Assembly: GCA_902574695.1 (NCBI GenBank)
Contig: CACGON010000003.1
Span: forward strand, 20,912-84,911
DNA length: 64,000 nt
Reading direction: 5' to 3'
DNA from: an uncultured Pelagibacteraceae bacterium
GTDB lineage: Bacteria > Pseudomonadota > Alphaproteobacteria > Pelagibacterales > Pelagibacteraceae
Within the stretch, counting starts at the first letter, position 1. Every line of letters begins with the position of its first letter. Position numbers and translations under genes: made by a program. Below are positions 9,544 through 17,921 of the stretch, piece after piece. The notes under the pieces were generated by a model. The model made no database searches, had not been told where the DNA came from, and worked only from the letters and a program-made list of their open reading frames with translations.

Positions 9544-10977
9544 TTAGTTCCAACCACCAACTGATTTTACCTCAAGAAATTCAACAAGGCCCTCTGAACC
9601 TGCTTCTCTGCCAATACCAGAATGTTTAAATCCTCCGAACGGTGCATCTACAGCGATACCAGCTCCATTTACATCTACCATTCCAGATCTTAACTTTCTT
9701 GCTACTCTTTTTACTTTTTCGGGGTCTTGAGTTTGTATATAATTCGTTAAACCGTAAGGAGTATCATTTGCAATTTTTATAGCCTCCTCTTCATTTTCAA
9801 AAGGCATAACAGATAAAACTGGTCCAAAAATTTCTGTTCTTGCAATCTCCATATCATTTTTTACGTCTGCAAAAACAGTGGGTTTAACGTAATATCCCTT
9901 ATCGAGACCATTGGGTTTACCTGGTCCACCTGAAATTAATTTAGCACCTTCATCTATACCTTTTTTAATTAATGTTTGAATTTTATTAAATTGTGTTTCT
10001 GATATAACTGGACCTATATGTTCGCCTTCTTTGTTTGGATCATCAACTTGAAATTCATTGGCGTATTTTTTAAGTCTTTCTAGCGCTTCATTGTACATTG
10101 ATTTTTCAACTAACATTCTAGTAGGTGCATTACAAGATTGGCCTGAATTTCTAAAACATCTCAATGCTCCTCGTTCAATTGCTTCAGGATCGGCGTCTTT
10201 AAAGATTATATTTGCACCTTTGCCTCCTAATTCTAAACTTACTCTTTTAAAATCTTTTGCAGCATTTTGAGAAATTAAAGCTCCTGCTCTAGTTGATCCT
10301 GTGAAAGAAATCATATTTATTTCTGGGTGACTGGTTAGTGCATCGCCGGTAGTAGCTCCATCCCCATTTACTAGATTAAAAACACCAGCAGGAAATTTTG
10401 CCTCGTCAATTATTTCTGCTAAAATCATAGATGATAGCGGGGCTAACTCAGAAGGCTTTAAAACCATAGTACAACCAGCTGATAATGCTGGAATTACTTT
10501 TAAACAAACCTGATTCATTGGCCAATTCCAAGGCGTGATTAGCGCACAAACACCTTTGGGTTCATAGATAATTCTCTGATCAGGGGCGTGCTCCCCCAAT
10601 GGTTTTTCAAATTTAAATTCTTTTAAATATCTTATAAATGATTTTATATGGCTTGCTCCTGTACCAGTTTGTAATTTAGTTGAGAAATCTTTTGGGGCAC
10701 CCATTTCCATTGTAATTGCGTTAGCAATATCAGCCCATCTTTTTTTATAAAGCGTATAAAGATTTTCTAATAATTTTATTCTCTCTTCTTTTGAGCTAAA
10801 TCCCCATGTCTCATAAGCTTTTTTAGCTGCATTAACTGCTTTATTAATATCTTCTTTTCCACCTAATGATATTGTTGCGCAGCTTTTTTCTGTTGATGGA
10901 TCAATTACCTCTAGACTTTGTTTATTAACAGGATCAATCCATTCGCCATTAATATAGAATTTTTTTTTATCAATCAT
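9544..10977 (-). CDS. NAD(P)-dependent aldehyde dehydrogenase
   Basis: The 477-residue protein is a full-length ALDH-superfamily enzyme. The catalytic cysteine lies in FRNSGQSCNAPTRM, the general-base glutamate in SLELGGKGANIIF, and the Rossmann cofactor region in FTGSTRAG. EIFGPVLSVMPF is the conserved C-terminal block. It oxidises an aldehyde to the acid. It begins 14 bases after the agmatinase-like gene, so gamma-aminobutyraldehyde or guanidinobutyraldehyde oxidation is a reasonable inference, but the substrate is not determined by sequence. Confidence 0.88.
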   Translation of the reverse strand: MIDKKKFYINGEWIDPVNKQSLEVIDPSTEKSCATISLGGKEDINKAVNAAKKAYETWGFSSKEERIKLLENLYTLYKKRWADIANAITMEMGAPKDFSTKLQTGTGASHIKSFIRYLKEFKFEKPLGEHAPDQRIIYEPKGVCALITPWNWPMNQVCLKVIPALSAGCTMVLKPSELAPLSSMILAEIIDEAKFPAGVFNLVNGDGATTGDALTSHPEINMISFTGSTRAGALISQNAAKDFKRVSLELGGKGANIIFKDADPEAIERGALRCFRNSGQSCNAPTRMLVEKSMYNEALERLKKYANEFQVDDPNKEGEHIGPVISETQFNKIQTLIKKGIDEGAKLISGGPGKPNGLDKGYYVKPTVFADVKNDMEIARTEIFGPVLSVMPFENEEEAIKIANDTPYGLTNYIQTQDPEKVKRVARKLRSGMVDVNGAGIAVDAPFGGFKHSGIGREAGSEGLVEFLEVKSVGGWN

Positions 10978-10991
10978 TTTTGCAAATTAAC

Positions 10992-11954
10992 CTATCTATC
11001 TATTTTTGCAAATAAATTAGTTAATTCATAAATGATAGTTGCTGCAGCTAACGAAGTAACTTCAGCATGATCATATGCCGGTGCAACCTCTACGACATCT
11101 GCTGATATCAGATTTAATCCTGATAATCCTCTCAAAACATTTACCATTTCTCTTGTTGTCATGCCTGCGATTTCTGGTGTACCAGTTCCTGGTGCAAATG
11201 CGGGGTCTAGAACATCTATATCGATAGATAAATATAATGGGTTGTTACCTACTCTTTTTTTTATTCTTTCTGCAATTTTATCTGTACCTTGGGTTTGAAA
11301 TTCATCGCAGTGAATAATTTTGAAACCAAAACTTTCATCGTTTTTAAAATCATCTTTACTATATAATGGTCCTCTAATTCCAACATGCATAGATGCGTCA
11401 TCTAAAAATAAATTTTCCTCTCTGGCTCTTCTAAATGGAGTGCCATGAGTGTATGGAGCACCCATGTATGTATCCCATGTATCAAGATGAGCATCAAAGT
11501 GTACTAATGATACAGGTCCATTATTAAATTTATTCATTGCTCTTAGTAATGGAAAAGCAATTGTGTGATCTCCGCCCATGCTTATTATACCTTTTGTTTT
11601 TTTTAAAAGATCTAATGCACCATCTTCTATTTGTTTAATTGCTTCATTTATATTAAATGGATTACAAGTAATATCTCCTGCATCAGCTACTTGCTGCACT
11701 TTAAATGGTTCAACATCATAGTTTGGATGATAATTAGTTCTTAAATGTCTAGATGCCTGACGAATACTTTGTGGTCCAAATCTTGCACCTGGTCTATAAC
11801 TTGTGCCGGCATCAAAGGGAATACCGACTATTGCAATATCACATTTGTCGACATCTCTTAACTCAGGTAATCTTGCAAAAGTACTAGGTCCTGCAAATCT
11901 TGGAACTACAGTTCCACTTACTGGCTGAATTGGCTCATCTTTCTTTTTAGTCAT
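10992..11954 (-). CDS. speB: Agmatinase-family ureohydrolase
   Basis: All manganese-binding motifs of the arginase/agmatinase fold are present: MGGDHTIAFP, FDAHLDTWD and SIDIDVLDPAFAPGTGTPE. The 320-residue length fits agmatinase. The enzyme hydrolyses a guanidino compound to an amine and urea; agmatine to putrescine is the best guess, guanidinobutyrate or another guanidine an alternative. The start codon overlaps the end of a 41-codon membrane ORF by 8 bases (ATGACTAA), and an aldehyde dehydrogenase follows after 14 bases, fitting a short polyamine or guanidine degradation operon. Confidence 0.85.
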   Translation of the reverse strand: MTKKKDEPIQPVSGTVVPRFAGPSTFARLPELRDVDKCDIAIVGIPFDAGTSYRPGARFGPQSIRQASRHLRTNYHPNYDVEPFKVQQVADAGDITCNPFNINEAIKQIEDGALDLLKKTKGIISMGGDHTIAFPLLRAMNKFNNGPVSLVHFDAHLDTWDTYMGAPYTHGTPFRRAREENLFLDDASMHVGIRGPLYSKDDFKNDESFGFKIIHCDEFQTQGTDKIAERIKKRVGNNPLYLSIDIDVLDPAFAPGTGTPEIAGMTTREMVNVLRGLSGLNLISADVVEVAPAYDHAEVTSLAAATIIYELTNLFAKIDR

Positions 11955-12072
11955 TAAAATTGAATAAGACTATCAAAATTAAAACGACCCAAAAGAAAGC
12001 GTAGTAATATAAAATATATTTTCTAGCAAAACGTCCTGAAATTGTGTTATTTGATTTATCTTTTTTTTTCAT
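11947..12072 (-). CDS. 41-aa single-pass membrane microprotein upstream of speB
   Basis: A short ORF starts at ATG 12072 and encodes 41 residues: a basic, polar N-terminus (MKKKDKSNNT), an arginine/lysine-containing linker (SGRFARKY), one hydrophobic helix of about 20 residues (ILYYYAFFWVVLILIVLF) and a short NFND tail. It looks like a single-pass membrane protein with N-in topology by the positive-inside rule. Its stop overlaps the speB start by 8 bases, indicating translational coupling. It fills what would otherwise be an empty 162-base gap. I do not recognise a family; expression is not shown. Confidence 0.6.
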   Translation of the reverse strand: MKKKDKSNNTISGRFARKYILYYYAFFWVVLILIVLFNFND

Positions 12073-12125
12073 ATTAAAAATGTACCATATTATTTTAATT
12101 TCTAATATGATCTAAATTGTATCTC

Positions 12126-12860
12126 ATGAAATTTATTTATTATTTAATTTTAAGCTTTTTTTTAATTTTTCCTGCAAATTCTGATCAATTATATGAAATT
12201 ATAAAGATACCAAATTTAAAGCTTTATAAAATTGAGGATAACGGATTAAGGTTTTTGTTTTCTGAAAAAGGTTTTTCTGCTGGTGTTGGTATTAACAATG
12301 TATCTTCTTCAGCTATAGATGAAAATAAAATTAAAGAAAATTATAATCAAATAAGTGAAAGTCTTAATGTCTATGAAAAAGACTTTTTGAATAAAATTCG
12401 ATTAAAATATGTTGTAATATGTGAAAATTTGAAAATATCAGAAATTCCAGCCTTAGGTTATGCAAACCCAAAAATGAAAACGTTAATGTTTAATATAAAT
12501 ACTGAAAACAAATATATTGATAGAGTATTGCATCATGAGGTATTTCATTTTATTCATTTTGATGAAGAAGACATTTTTGACCAAGTAATTTGGGAGCAAT
12601 TAAATGATTTAGATTTTGGTTATAAAGAATGTTCAACTTGCTCTAACAAAGTTAGCTTGAAATATATCGATAATAATAAGGGGTTTTTAACAGATTATTC
12701 AATGTCTACCCCTTATGAAGATATGGCAGAAGTTTATTCATTTATGAAAACCAATAAAAAAATATTAATTGAAAGGTCAAAAAAAGACGAAATAATTAAA
12801 AAAAAAATTACTTTTTTGGAAAAGCAAATATCTAAACTAGATATAAACTTTAAATATTAA
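12126..12860 (+). CDS. Secreted putative zinc metallopeptidase (HExxH)
   Basis: The product (244 aa from ATG 12126; the longer frame starts with TTG at 12117) has a typical signal peptide: MKFIYYLILSFFLIF then PANSDQ. About residue 137 it carries HHEVFHF, an HExxH zinc motif, and about 65 residues later YEDMAEVYSF, whose glutamate is well placed as the third ligand of a gluzincin-type peptidase. Two cysteines (CSTCS) lie between. The protein is therefore probably an exported zinc peptidase, but no substrate or close family is recognisable. The cyclophilin gene begins one base after its stop, so a joint role in envelope protein quality control is possible. Confidence 0.65.
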   Translation: MKFIYYLILSFFLIFPANSDQLYEIIKIPNLKLYKIEDNGLRFLFSEKGFSAGVGINNVSSSAIDENKIKENYNQISESLNVYEKDFLNKIRLKYVVICENLKISEIPALGYANPKMKTLMFNINTENKYIDRVLHHEVFHFIHFDEEDIFDQVIWEQLNDLDFGYKECSTCSNKVSLKYIDNNKGFLTDYSMSTPYEDMAEVYSFMKTNKKILIERSKKDEIIKKKITFLEKQISKLDINFKY

Positions 12861-12861
12861 A

Positions 12862-13512
12862 ATGATTAAAAAAATAAAACAGACCAAGTTAGAAAAATAT
12901 CTAACGGTATTTATTGTTATTTTAGCAGTTTTTAGTTTTGGGACTTTTTTTATTTTAAAAAATAAATGTTTATTTGTAAAAAATTATGATCCTAATAATT
13001 TAGTTTTTGAAAATGTTGAAAATATTGTGGTGCTTAATGTACCTTGTGGCAACGTAATTATTGAACTTTATCCTAAGCTTTCTCCTAACTCTGTTAAAAG
13101 ATTTAAGATGCTAATTAACTCTGGGGAATATAATGACGTAGCTTTTCATAGAGTTGTAAAAAAATTTTTAGTTCAAGCTGGGGACTTAGAGTATGGAAAA
13201 AAAAATAACATTAACTATACATATTTAGGTACTGGCTCCTCTAAATATGGTAAGATTAAATCTGAAGTAAGTGAACCTTTTAATTTTGTAAAAGGAAGCG
13301 TTGGAATGGCTCGTAAAAGTGAAATGAATACAGAGGACAGTCAGTTTTTTATTTTATTAAATGATGCACCACTTTTTGAAGGTGAGTATACCCCGATTGG
13401 CAAAGTACTTTATGGCCTTAAAGCTTTAGATAAAATAAAACATAATAATAAATCCGAATATGTTTTGAGGCCAGATTTTATAAATTATTTTAAAATGTTA
13501 AAAGATCTATAA
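12862..13512 (+). CDS. Membrane-anchored cyclophilin-type peptidyl-prolyl isomerase
   Basis: An N-terminal hydrophobic helix (about residues 13-35) is followed by a cyclophilin domain: VAFHRVVKKFLVQAGD holds the catalytic arginine, and GSVGMARKSEMNTEDSQFFI the conserved M-A-R and S-Q-F-F-I blocks. The enzyme speeds cis-trans isomerisation of prolyl bonds, here probably in the periplasm from an uncleaved signal anchor. It follows the HExxH gene by one base and converges on the beta-oxidation gene with a 2-base gap and no visible terminator. Confidence 0.88.
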   Translation: MIKKIKQTKLEKYLTVFIVILAVFSFGTFFILKNKCLFVKNYDPNNLVFENVENIVVLNVPCGNVIIELYPKLSPNSVKRFKMLINSGEYNDVAFHRVVKKFLVQAGDLEYGKKNNINYTYLGTGSSKYGKIKSEVSEPFNFVKGSVGMARKSEMNTEDSQFFILLNDAPLFEGEYTPIGKVLYGLKALDKIKHNNKSEYVLRPDFINYFKMLKDL

Positions 13513-13514
13513 CT

Positions 13515-15737
13515 TTAGTTTACTAAAGGCTTTCCAGTCTTAAGGGTATGCTTAATTCTGTCTTGTGTTTTTTTATTTTCAATTAGTCTCATAAACGAGT
13601 CCAATTCTAATTTGTATAAATCGTCCTCTGTTAACCTCTGATCCAAAGATGTGTTACCCCCACTTAAAACGTTGGCAAGCTCTTTACCTACTTCCATTCC
13701 ATGGTCTAAAATTACTTTATCATTGTATAATTTTTCCAATACCTTTATCATTTTTTCTTTTAGGGAATTTCCTGATAAATTAAAACTACATTCCAAAGGT
13801 GGTTTAAAATCTTTATTATTATCTATAATTTCTTTAGAAACCGAAAACAAACTATTTCTATTCATTATTATTTTATCTTTAGGGCTCAAATATTTAAGAG
13901 GTACAGCTTCAACAGGAGAGGTTGCGGTTTTACCATATCCAATAATATCAAAAACTTTTAATGGTGCAAAATCAGGATCTTTTTTTGCCTCATCTGTTTG
14001 AGACCACCTCCATAACATTTCTTTACATCCGCCGCCAGCAGGCACTAAACCAACCATCGTTTCAACTAAACCAACAACAATGTTTGTATGTGAAGCAACA
14101 AAGTTGCTTTGAACCAAAACCTCAAATCCTCCACCGAGAGTTAAACCTGATGGTGCTGAGACTACAGGATGCTTTGAATACTTTAATGTCTTACAAGTTT
14201 CTTGAAAATATTTAATAAATTTTTCTATAGACTTATAATCATTCTTTTCGGCAAAACTCATTGTATAGCTTAAATTAACTCCAGCAGAAAATTGCATACT
14301 TTCATTTATAATTATTAAAGGTTTATCTGTTGCATTTTTTAATGCGTCCATAGAGTCATAATCTAAAGCACATGCCTTAGTCGTAAATTCAACAATATTG
14401 AAGTCTTTGAATCTGTGTATCTCAGCAGAATTATTCTTATCGAGCTTAAGTGCAGTTGGACGTACTTTTGCTAAGGTTTGAATATCAGTATAAATCTGCC
14501 TTTCACCATAAAAATCCTCATTCATATTCTTTTGTAAATTTTCTAAGAATTTATTTCCCTTAAATTCATCTATTCTTTCAAAAAAATTTTTTACACCAAT
14601 TGATTTTAACATTTCAAAGGGTCCCATTGCCCAATTAAAACCTAATCGCATTGCTTCATCTATATCATTAAATTTATCAGTAATTCCTGGTACTAATGAG
14701 GATGCATACTTAATTATTTTTGAAATTACAGACCACGCATACTTACCATATTTGTCATCTCTATTTATTAAACTATTTAAATTTACTGTATCAATTCCTA
14801 AATCGATTTTTTTTGAGGGAGAATACTTTTCATTTTCTAAATTTATAGCTTCTAGAACTTTTTGATTATTATCTTTGTTAACTCTGTAAAATCCACCTTT
14901 TCCTTTTCTACCAGTATATCCTTGTTTTATGAGTTTAGTAACTAATGGTATCTCTTGTGCTACAATTTGAAATTCATCATTCTTTGATAATTCTTTTACA
15001 AAACTTTTTAACACATCTGCCATTAAGTCTATTCCAATTAAATCATATAAGCCAAACACACCAGTTTTCGGTATACCCATTGGTCTTCCAAATACGGCAT
15101 CTGCTTCCTCAATAGTTAATTTCATTTTAAAAGCTTCTGTCATGGCAACTTGCATTGCATAGACACCAATTCTATTTCCAAGAAAACCTGGAGTATCATT
15201 ACAAACTATTGCTCCCTTACCTAATTCTTTCTCACAAAACTTTTTAAGAGAATTTATTTTGCCAATATCATTATTTTCATTTTTAACTATCTCTAGTAAC
15301 CCCATATACCTAACTGGATTAAAAAAGTGTGTTATACAAAAATCTTTTTTTTCTTCTGTACTAAGCTTTTCTGATAAAACTTTAATTGGTATTGAAGATG
15401 TGTTTGATGAAACTATTGCTCCTGATTTTCTATTTTTAAAAATTTTTTCATAAATATTATGCTTAATGTCAATTCTTTCGACAACTGCTTCAACAACCCA
15501 ATCTGCTTCCTTTACAATGTCAAAGTCATCATTGATGTTGCCTACATTTATATTGTTAATTTTCTTTTTATCTATTAATAAAGGTGGTCTTGATTTATAT
15601 ATCCTGTCTCTCGCTTTTTCACTTATCTCGGTTGTTAAGTCTAGAAGAGTGACTGGAACATTTGCATTACATAAGTGAGCAGCAATACCACTTCCCATGG
15701 TTCCCGAACCAATTACTACAACTTTTTTTATATCCAT
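13515..15737 (-). CDS. Bifunctional 3-hydroxyacyl-CoA dehydrogenase / enoyl-CoA hydratase-like protein (HAD first, crotonase second)
   Basis: The N-terminal part is 3-hydroxyacyl-CoA dehydrogenase: VVIGSGTMGSGIAAHL binds NAD, SSNTSSIPIK and THFFNPVRYM are family blocks. From about residue 410 a crotonase-like domain follows, with oxyanion-hole block FSAGVNL, and both glutamate positions of enoyl-CoA hydratases kept (GGGFE and VETMVGLVPAGGG). FadB/FadJ have the opposite order, so this belongs to the HAD-first group seen in several alphaproteobacteria. It would carry out hydration and NAD-dependent oxidation of an acyl-CoA. It lies 3 bases after the last gene of a PotABCD-type transporter operon, so the substrate may come from an imported amine or amino acid rather than fatty acid (inference). 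Confidence 0.85.
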   Translation of the reverse strand: MDIKKVVVIGSGTMGSGIAAHLCNANVPVTLLDLTTEISEKARDRIYKSRPPLLIDKKKINNINVGNINDDFDIVKEADWVVEAVVERIDIKHNIYEKIFKNRKSGAIVSSNTSSIPIKVLSEKLSTEEKKDFCITHFFNPVRYMGLLEIVKNENNDIGKINSLKKFCEKELGKGAIVCNDTPGFLGNRIGVYAMQVAMTEAFKMKLTIEEADAVFGRPMGIPKTGVFGLYDLIGIDLMADVLKSFVKELSKNDEFQIVAQEIPLVTKLIKQGYTGRKGKGGFYRVNKDNNQKVLEAINLENEKYSPSKKIDLGIDTVNLNSLINRDDKYGKYAWSVISKIIKYASSLVPGITDKFNDIDEAMRLGFNWAMGPFEMLKSIGVKNFFERIDEFKGNKFLENLQKNMNEDFYGERQIYTDIQTLAKVRPTALKLDKNNSAEIHRFKDFNIVEFTTKACALDYDSMDALKNATDKPLIIINESMQFSAGVNLSYTMSFAEKNDYKSIEKFIKYFQETCKTLKYSKHPVVSAPSGLTLGGGFEVLVQSNFVASHTNIVVGLVETMVGLVPAGGGCKEMLWRWSQTDEAKKDPDFAPLKVFDIIGYGKTATSPVEAVPLKYLSPKDKIIMNRNSLFSVSKEIIDNNKDFKPPLECSFNLSGNSLKEKMIKVLEKLYNDKVILDHGMEVGKELANVLSGGNTSLDQRLTEDDLYKLELDSFMRLIENKKTQDRIKHTLKTGKPLVN

Positions 15738-15740
15738 TTT

Positions 15741-16595
15741 TTATCTATTTATTCCTCTGAGCCTTTCTGATCTTCTTCTAAGTAACTCAGCTGTAACAAG
15801 AATTAAAGTAGATAAAATTATTAAACATGTCGCAACAGCTAATATTGTTGGGCTTAACTGTTCTCTTAAACCAGTCCACATTTGAATTGGAATTGTTGTA
15901 TTTTCAAGACCAGCTAAAAATAAAACCACAACAACTTCATCAAATGAAGTTACAAAAGCGAATAGCCCCCCTGAAATAACGCCTGGTAAAATTAATGGTA
16001 ACGTGATTTTCATAAATGTGTTTACTGGATCACTTCCTAAACTTGATGCAGCCCTTGTAACACTATGATCAAAACCAGATAAGGTTGCTGTAACAGTGAT
16101 TACTACAAATGGAGTTCCTAAAATAATGTGTGCTAATACAATACCTGTGTGAGTTGCTGCAAGACCTGCTTTTGCCATAAAAAAGAAAATAGCTACTCCA
16201 GAAATGATTAATGGAACGATCATTGGAGAAATTAAAGTTGCCATAATTAATCCTTTATAGGGCATATGTCTGCTGCTTAAACCTAATGCAGCTACTGTTC
16301 CTAATAAAACAGAGCCTAATGTTGCAAATATTGCAATTATAAAACTATTTTTAGCTGCTAAGCCCCAAGGATTTTTGGTTCCATAAATCATATCTTTATA
16401 CCATCTCAAAGAAAAGGCATCTGGATCTAAACGCTTCATTCCATCTGAAAAACTTAAAAACTCCTCGGCATTAAAAGATAAAGGAAATATGACAAACAGT
16501 GGTGCAATCAAGAAAAAGAAAACACAAGTACATATAAGCAAATAAACATAGTGCCAAATTCTGTAATGTGGTTCTGTATATTTTGGTAGTGCCAT
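15741..16595 (-). CDS. PotC-type ABC transporter permease
   Basis: The 284-residue protein has six predicted membrane helices and the permease loop that contacts the ATPase, AASSLGSDPVNTFMKITLPL, matching the EAA motif. Closest relatives are PotC-like permeases for polyamines and other small cations. It starts 2 bases after the partner permease ends and precedes the beta-oxidation gene by 3 bases, so the five genes from 20250 down to 13515 look like one unit. Substrate not determined by sequence. Confidence 0.9.
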   Translation of the reverse strand: MALPKYTEPHYRIWHYVYLLICTCVFFFLIAPLFVIFPLSFNAEEFLSFSDGMKRLDPDAFSLRWYKDMIYGTKNPWGLAAKNSFIIAIFATLGSVLLGTVAALGLSSRHMPYKGLIMATLISPMIVPLIISGVAIFFFMAKAGLAATHTGIVLAHIILGTPFVVITVTATLSGFDHSVTRAASSLGSDPVNTFMKITLPLILPGVISGGLFAFVTSFDEVVVVLFLAGLENTTIPIQMWTGLREQLSPTILAVATCLIILSTLILVTAELLRRRSERLRGINR

Positions 16596-16597
16596 AA

Positions 16598-17851
16598 TTA
16601 TCCTAATTTAATATTATCAATACCCACGAGTTTGTTATAAATCCAATAAATAGCTAATACCCCAGCTAAAAGCATAAGCCCCATTGCTGAAGCAAAACTC
16701 CAATCCAATGTACTTTTCATATGGAAAGCGATTTGGTTACTTATTAATGTCCCTGAAGCACCACCTACTAATGCTGGTGTTATGTAGTAACCAATTGCCA
16801 AAATAAATACTAATAAACAGCCAGCACCTATACCTGGTATAGTCAATGGAAAATAAACTTTCCAAAAAGCTACGAAAGGTGTTCCGCCTAATGATTTTCC
16901 AGCTCTCATTAAGCTTGGTGAAATAGTTTTCATCACACTGTACAAAGGTAAGACCATGAACGGCAATAGAATTTGTGTCATTGCAACATAAGTTCCTGTT
17001 TTGTTATACATCATTTCTGGTCTTGCATCGTCTGCTACCAATCCAATAAATACAAAAAAATCATTAACCACTCCTTGTTGCTGAAGTAAAATCATCCAAC
17101 TAGCTGTTCGAACAAGAAGAGATGTCCAAAATGGAAGTAGCACACATATCATTAATAGGTTGCTATATTTCATAGGTAGAGTTGCAAGTAAATGTGCTAT
17201 TGGATATGCCATTAAAAAACATAATAGAGTTACAAAGAAAGCAACTTCCAATGTTCTTAACCACAATACTCTGTGAATTTGTCTGTCTTCAGGAACATTC
17301 ACAATTTTTCCATCCTCGTTTTCATACATATCTATTCCTTTGAGATATTTTGCATTTGTAAACGAAGCTGATCTTCTTTGAATTGCTCTCCAGTATTCTA
17401 CGTTTGCCCAACGCTTGTGAACACCCATTATTTGTTCTTTATAATTTCCCTCTTCAAACTTTTTCATTTTTCGTTTCAGTTTTTTCAAAATACTTTTGAA
17501 GCCATTTTTTTCATAATTGAGTTGTGTTGCTAATTTACCGAAAGTTTTTTCTTCAACTAAAAGTTTATAGTCGAAATAAAAAGCTTCAAAAACTTTCTCC
17601 GGGGGAAGTTCTTTTCCATCCCAATCTTCCATTGCTTTAAAAGTCTTAGGAAGCATATTTGTGACCATTCTGTCATCAATACTTCTCATCAACATATCTC
17701 CAATTGGAAAAATATAAGTAATAATTAAAAATAAAAGAAGTGGAGCAACTAATAGAAAAGCTTTTAATTTATTTTTTCTCTCAGCTTTTTTTAGACTTAC
17801 CTCGAGAGGAATTCCATCGGTTGTTAAAATTTTTTGTGTTTCACTGCTCAT
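16598..17851 (-). CDS. PotB-type ABC transporter permease with large periplasmic insertion
   Basis: TM1 lies at about residues 31-54 and TM2 only at about 199-220; the roughly 140 residues between are hydrophilic and charged and should be periplasmic. After this the protein is an ordinary permease, with EAA-like loop AGKSLGGTPFVAFWKVYFPL. At 417 aa it is well above the roughly 280 aa of E. coli PotB. The insertion could contact the binding protein, but that is inference. Its ATG directly abuts the U-tract of an intrinsic terminator (17856-17883) that follows the binding-protein gene, so its expression is probably a fraction of the upstream gene's. Confidence 0.88.
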   Translation of the reverse strand: MSSETQKILTTDGIPLEVSLKKAERKNKLKAFLLVAPLLLFLIITYIFPIGDMLMRSIDDRMVTNMLPKTFKAMEDWDGKELPPEKVFEAFYFDYKLLVEEKTFGKLATQLNYEKNGFKSILKKLKRKMKKFEEGNYKEQIMGVHKRWANVEYWRAIQRRSASFTNAKYLKGIDMYENEDGKIVNVPEDRQIHRVLWLRTLEVAFFVTLLCFLMAYPIAHLLATLPMKYSNLLMICVLLPFWTSLLVRTASWMILLQQQGVVNDFFVFIGLVADDARPEMMYNKTGTYVAMTQILLPFMVLPLYSVMKTISPSLMRAGKSLGGTPFVAFWKVYFPLTIPGIGAGCLLVFILAIGYYITPALVGGASGTLISNQIAFHMKSTLDWSFASAMGLMLLAGVLAIYWIYNKLVGIDNIKLG

Positions 17852-17855
17852 AAAT

Positions 17856-17883
17856 AAAAAAGGGCGGTTATAAATAACCGCCC
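17856..17883 (-). terminator. Intrinsic terminator/attenuator between binding protein and permease genes
   Basis: On the minus strand a perfect 9-bp stem (GGGCGGTTA / TAACCGCCC, 17862-17883) with a 4-base loop is followed by six U. It lies after the binding-protein stop and only five bases before the permease ATG. It would lower downstream transcription, giving more binding protein than membrane components. Its G+C-rich stem stands out in this A+T-rich sequence. Confidence 0.9.
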
Positions 17884-17921
17884 TAAATATATTATATAAT
17901 TTTAGTCTTTAAAACTTAAAA

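Noticed and set aside
9530..9545. ACAAA-ATAA-TTTGT hairpin between argE and the aldehyde dehydrogenase
   Set aside because: Five A/T-rich pairs without a U-tract are too weak to call a terminator.
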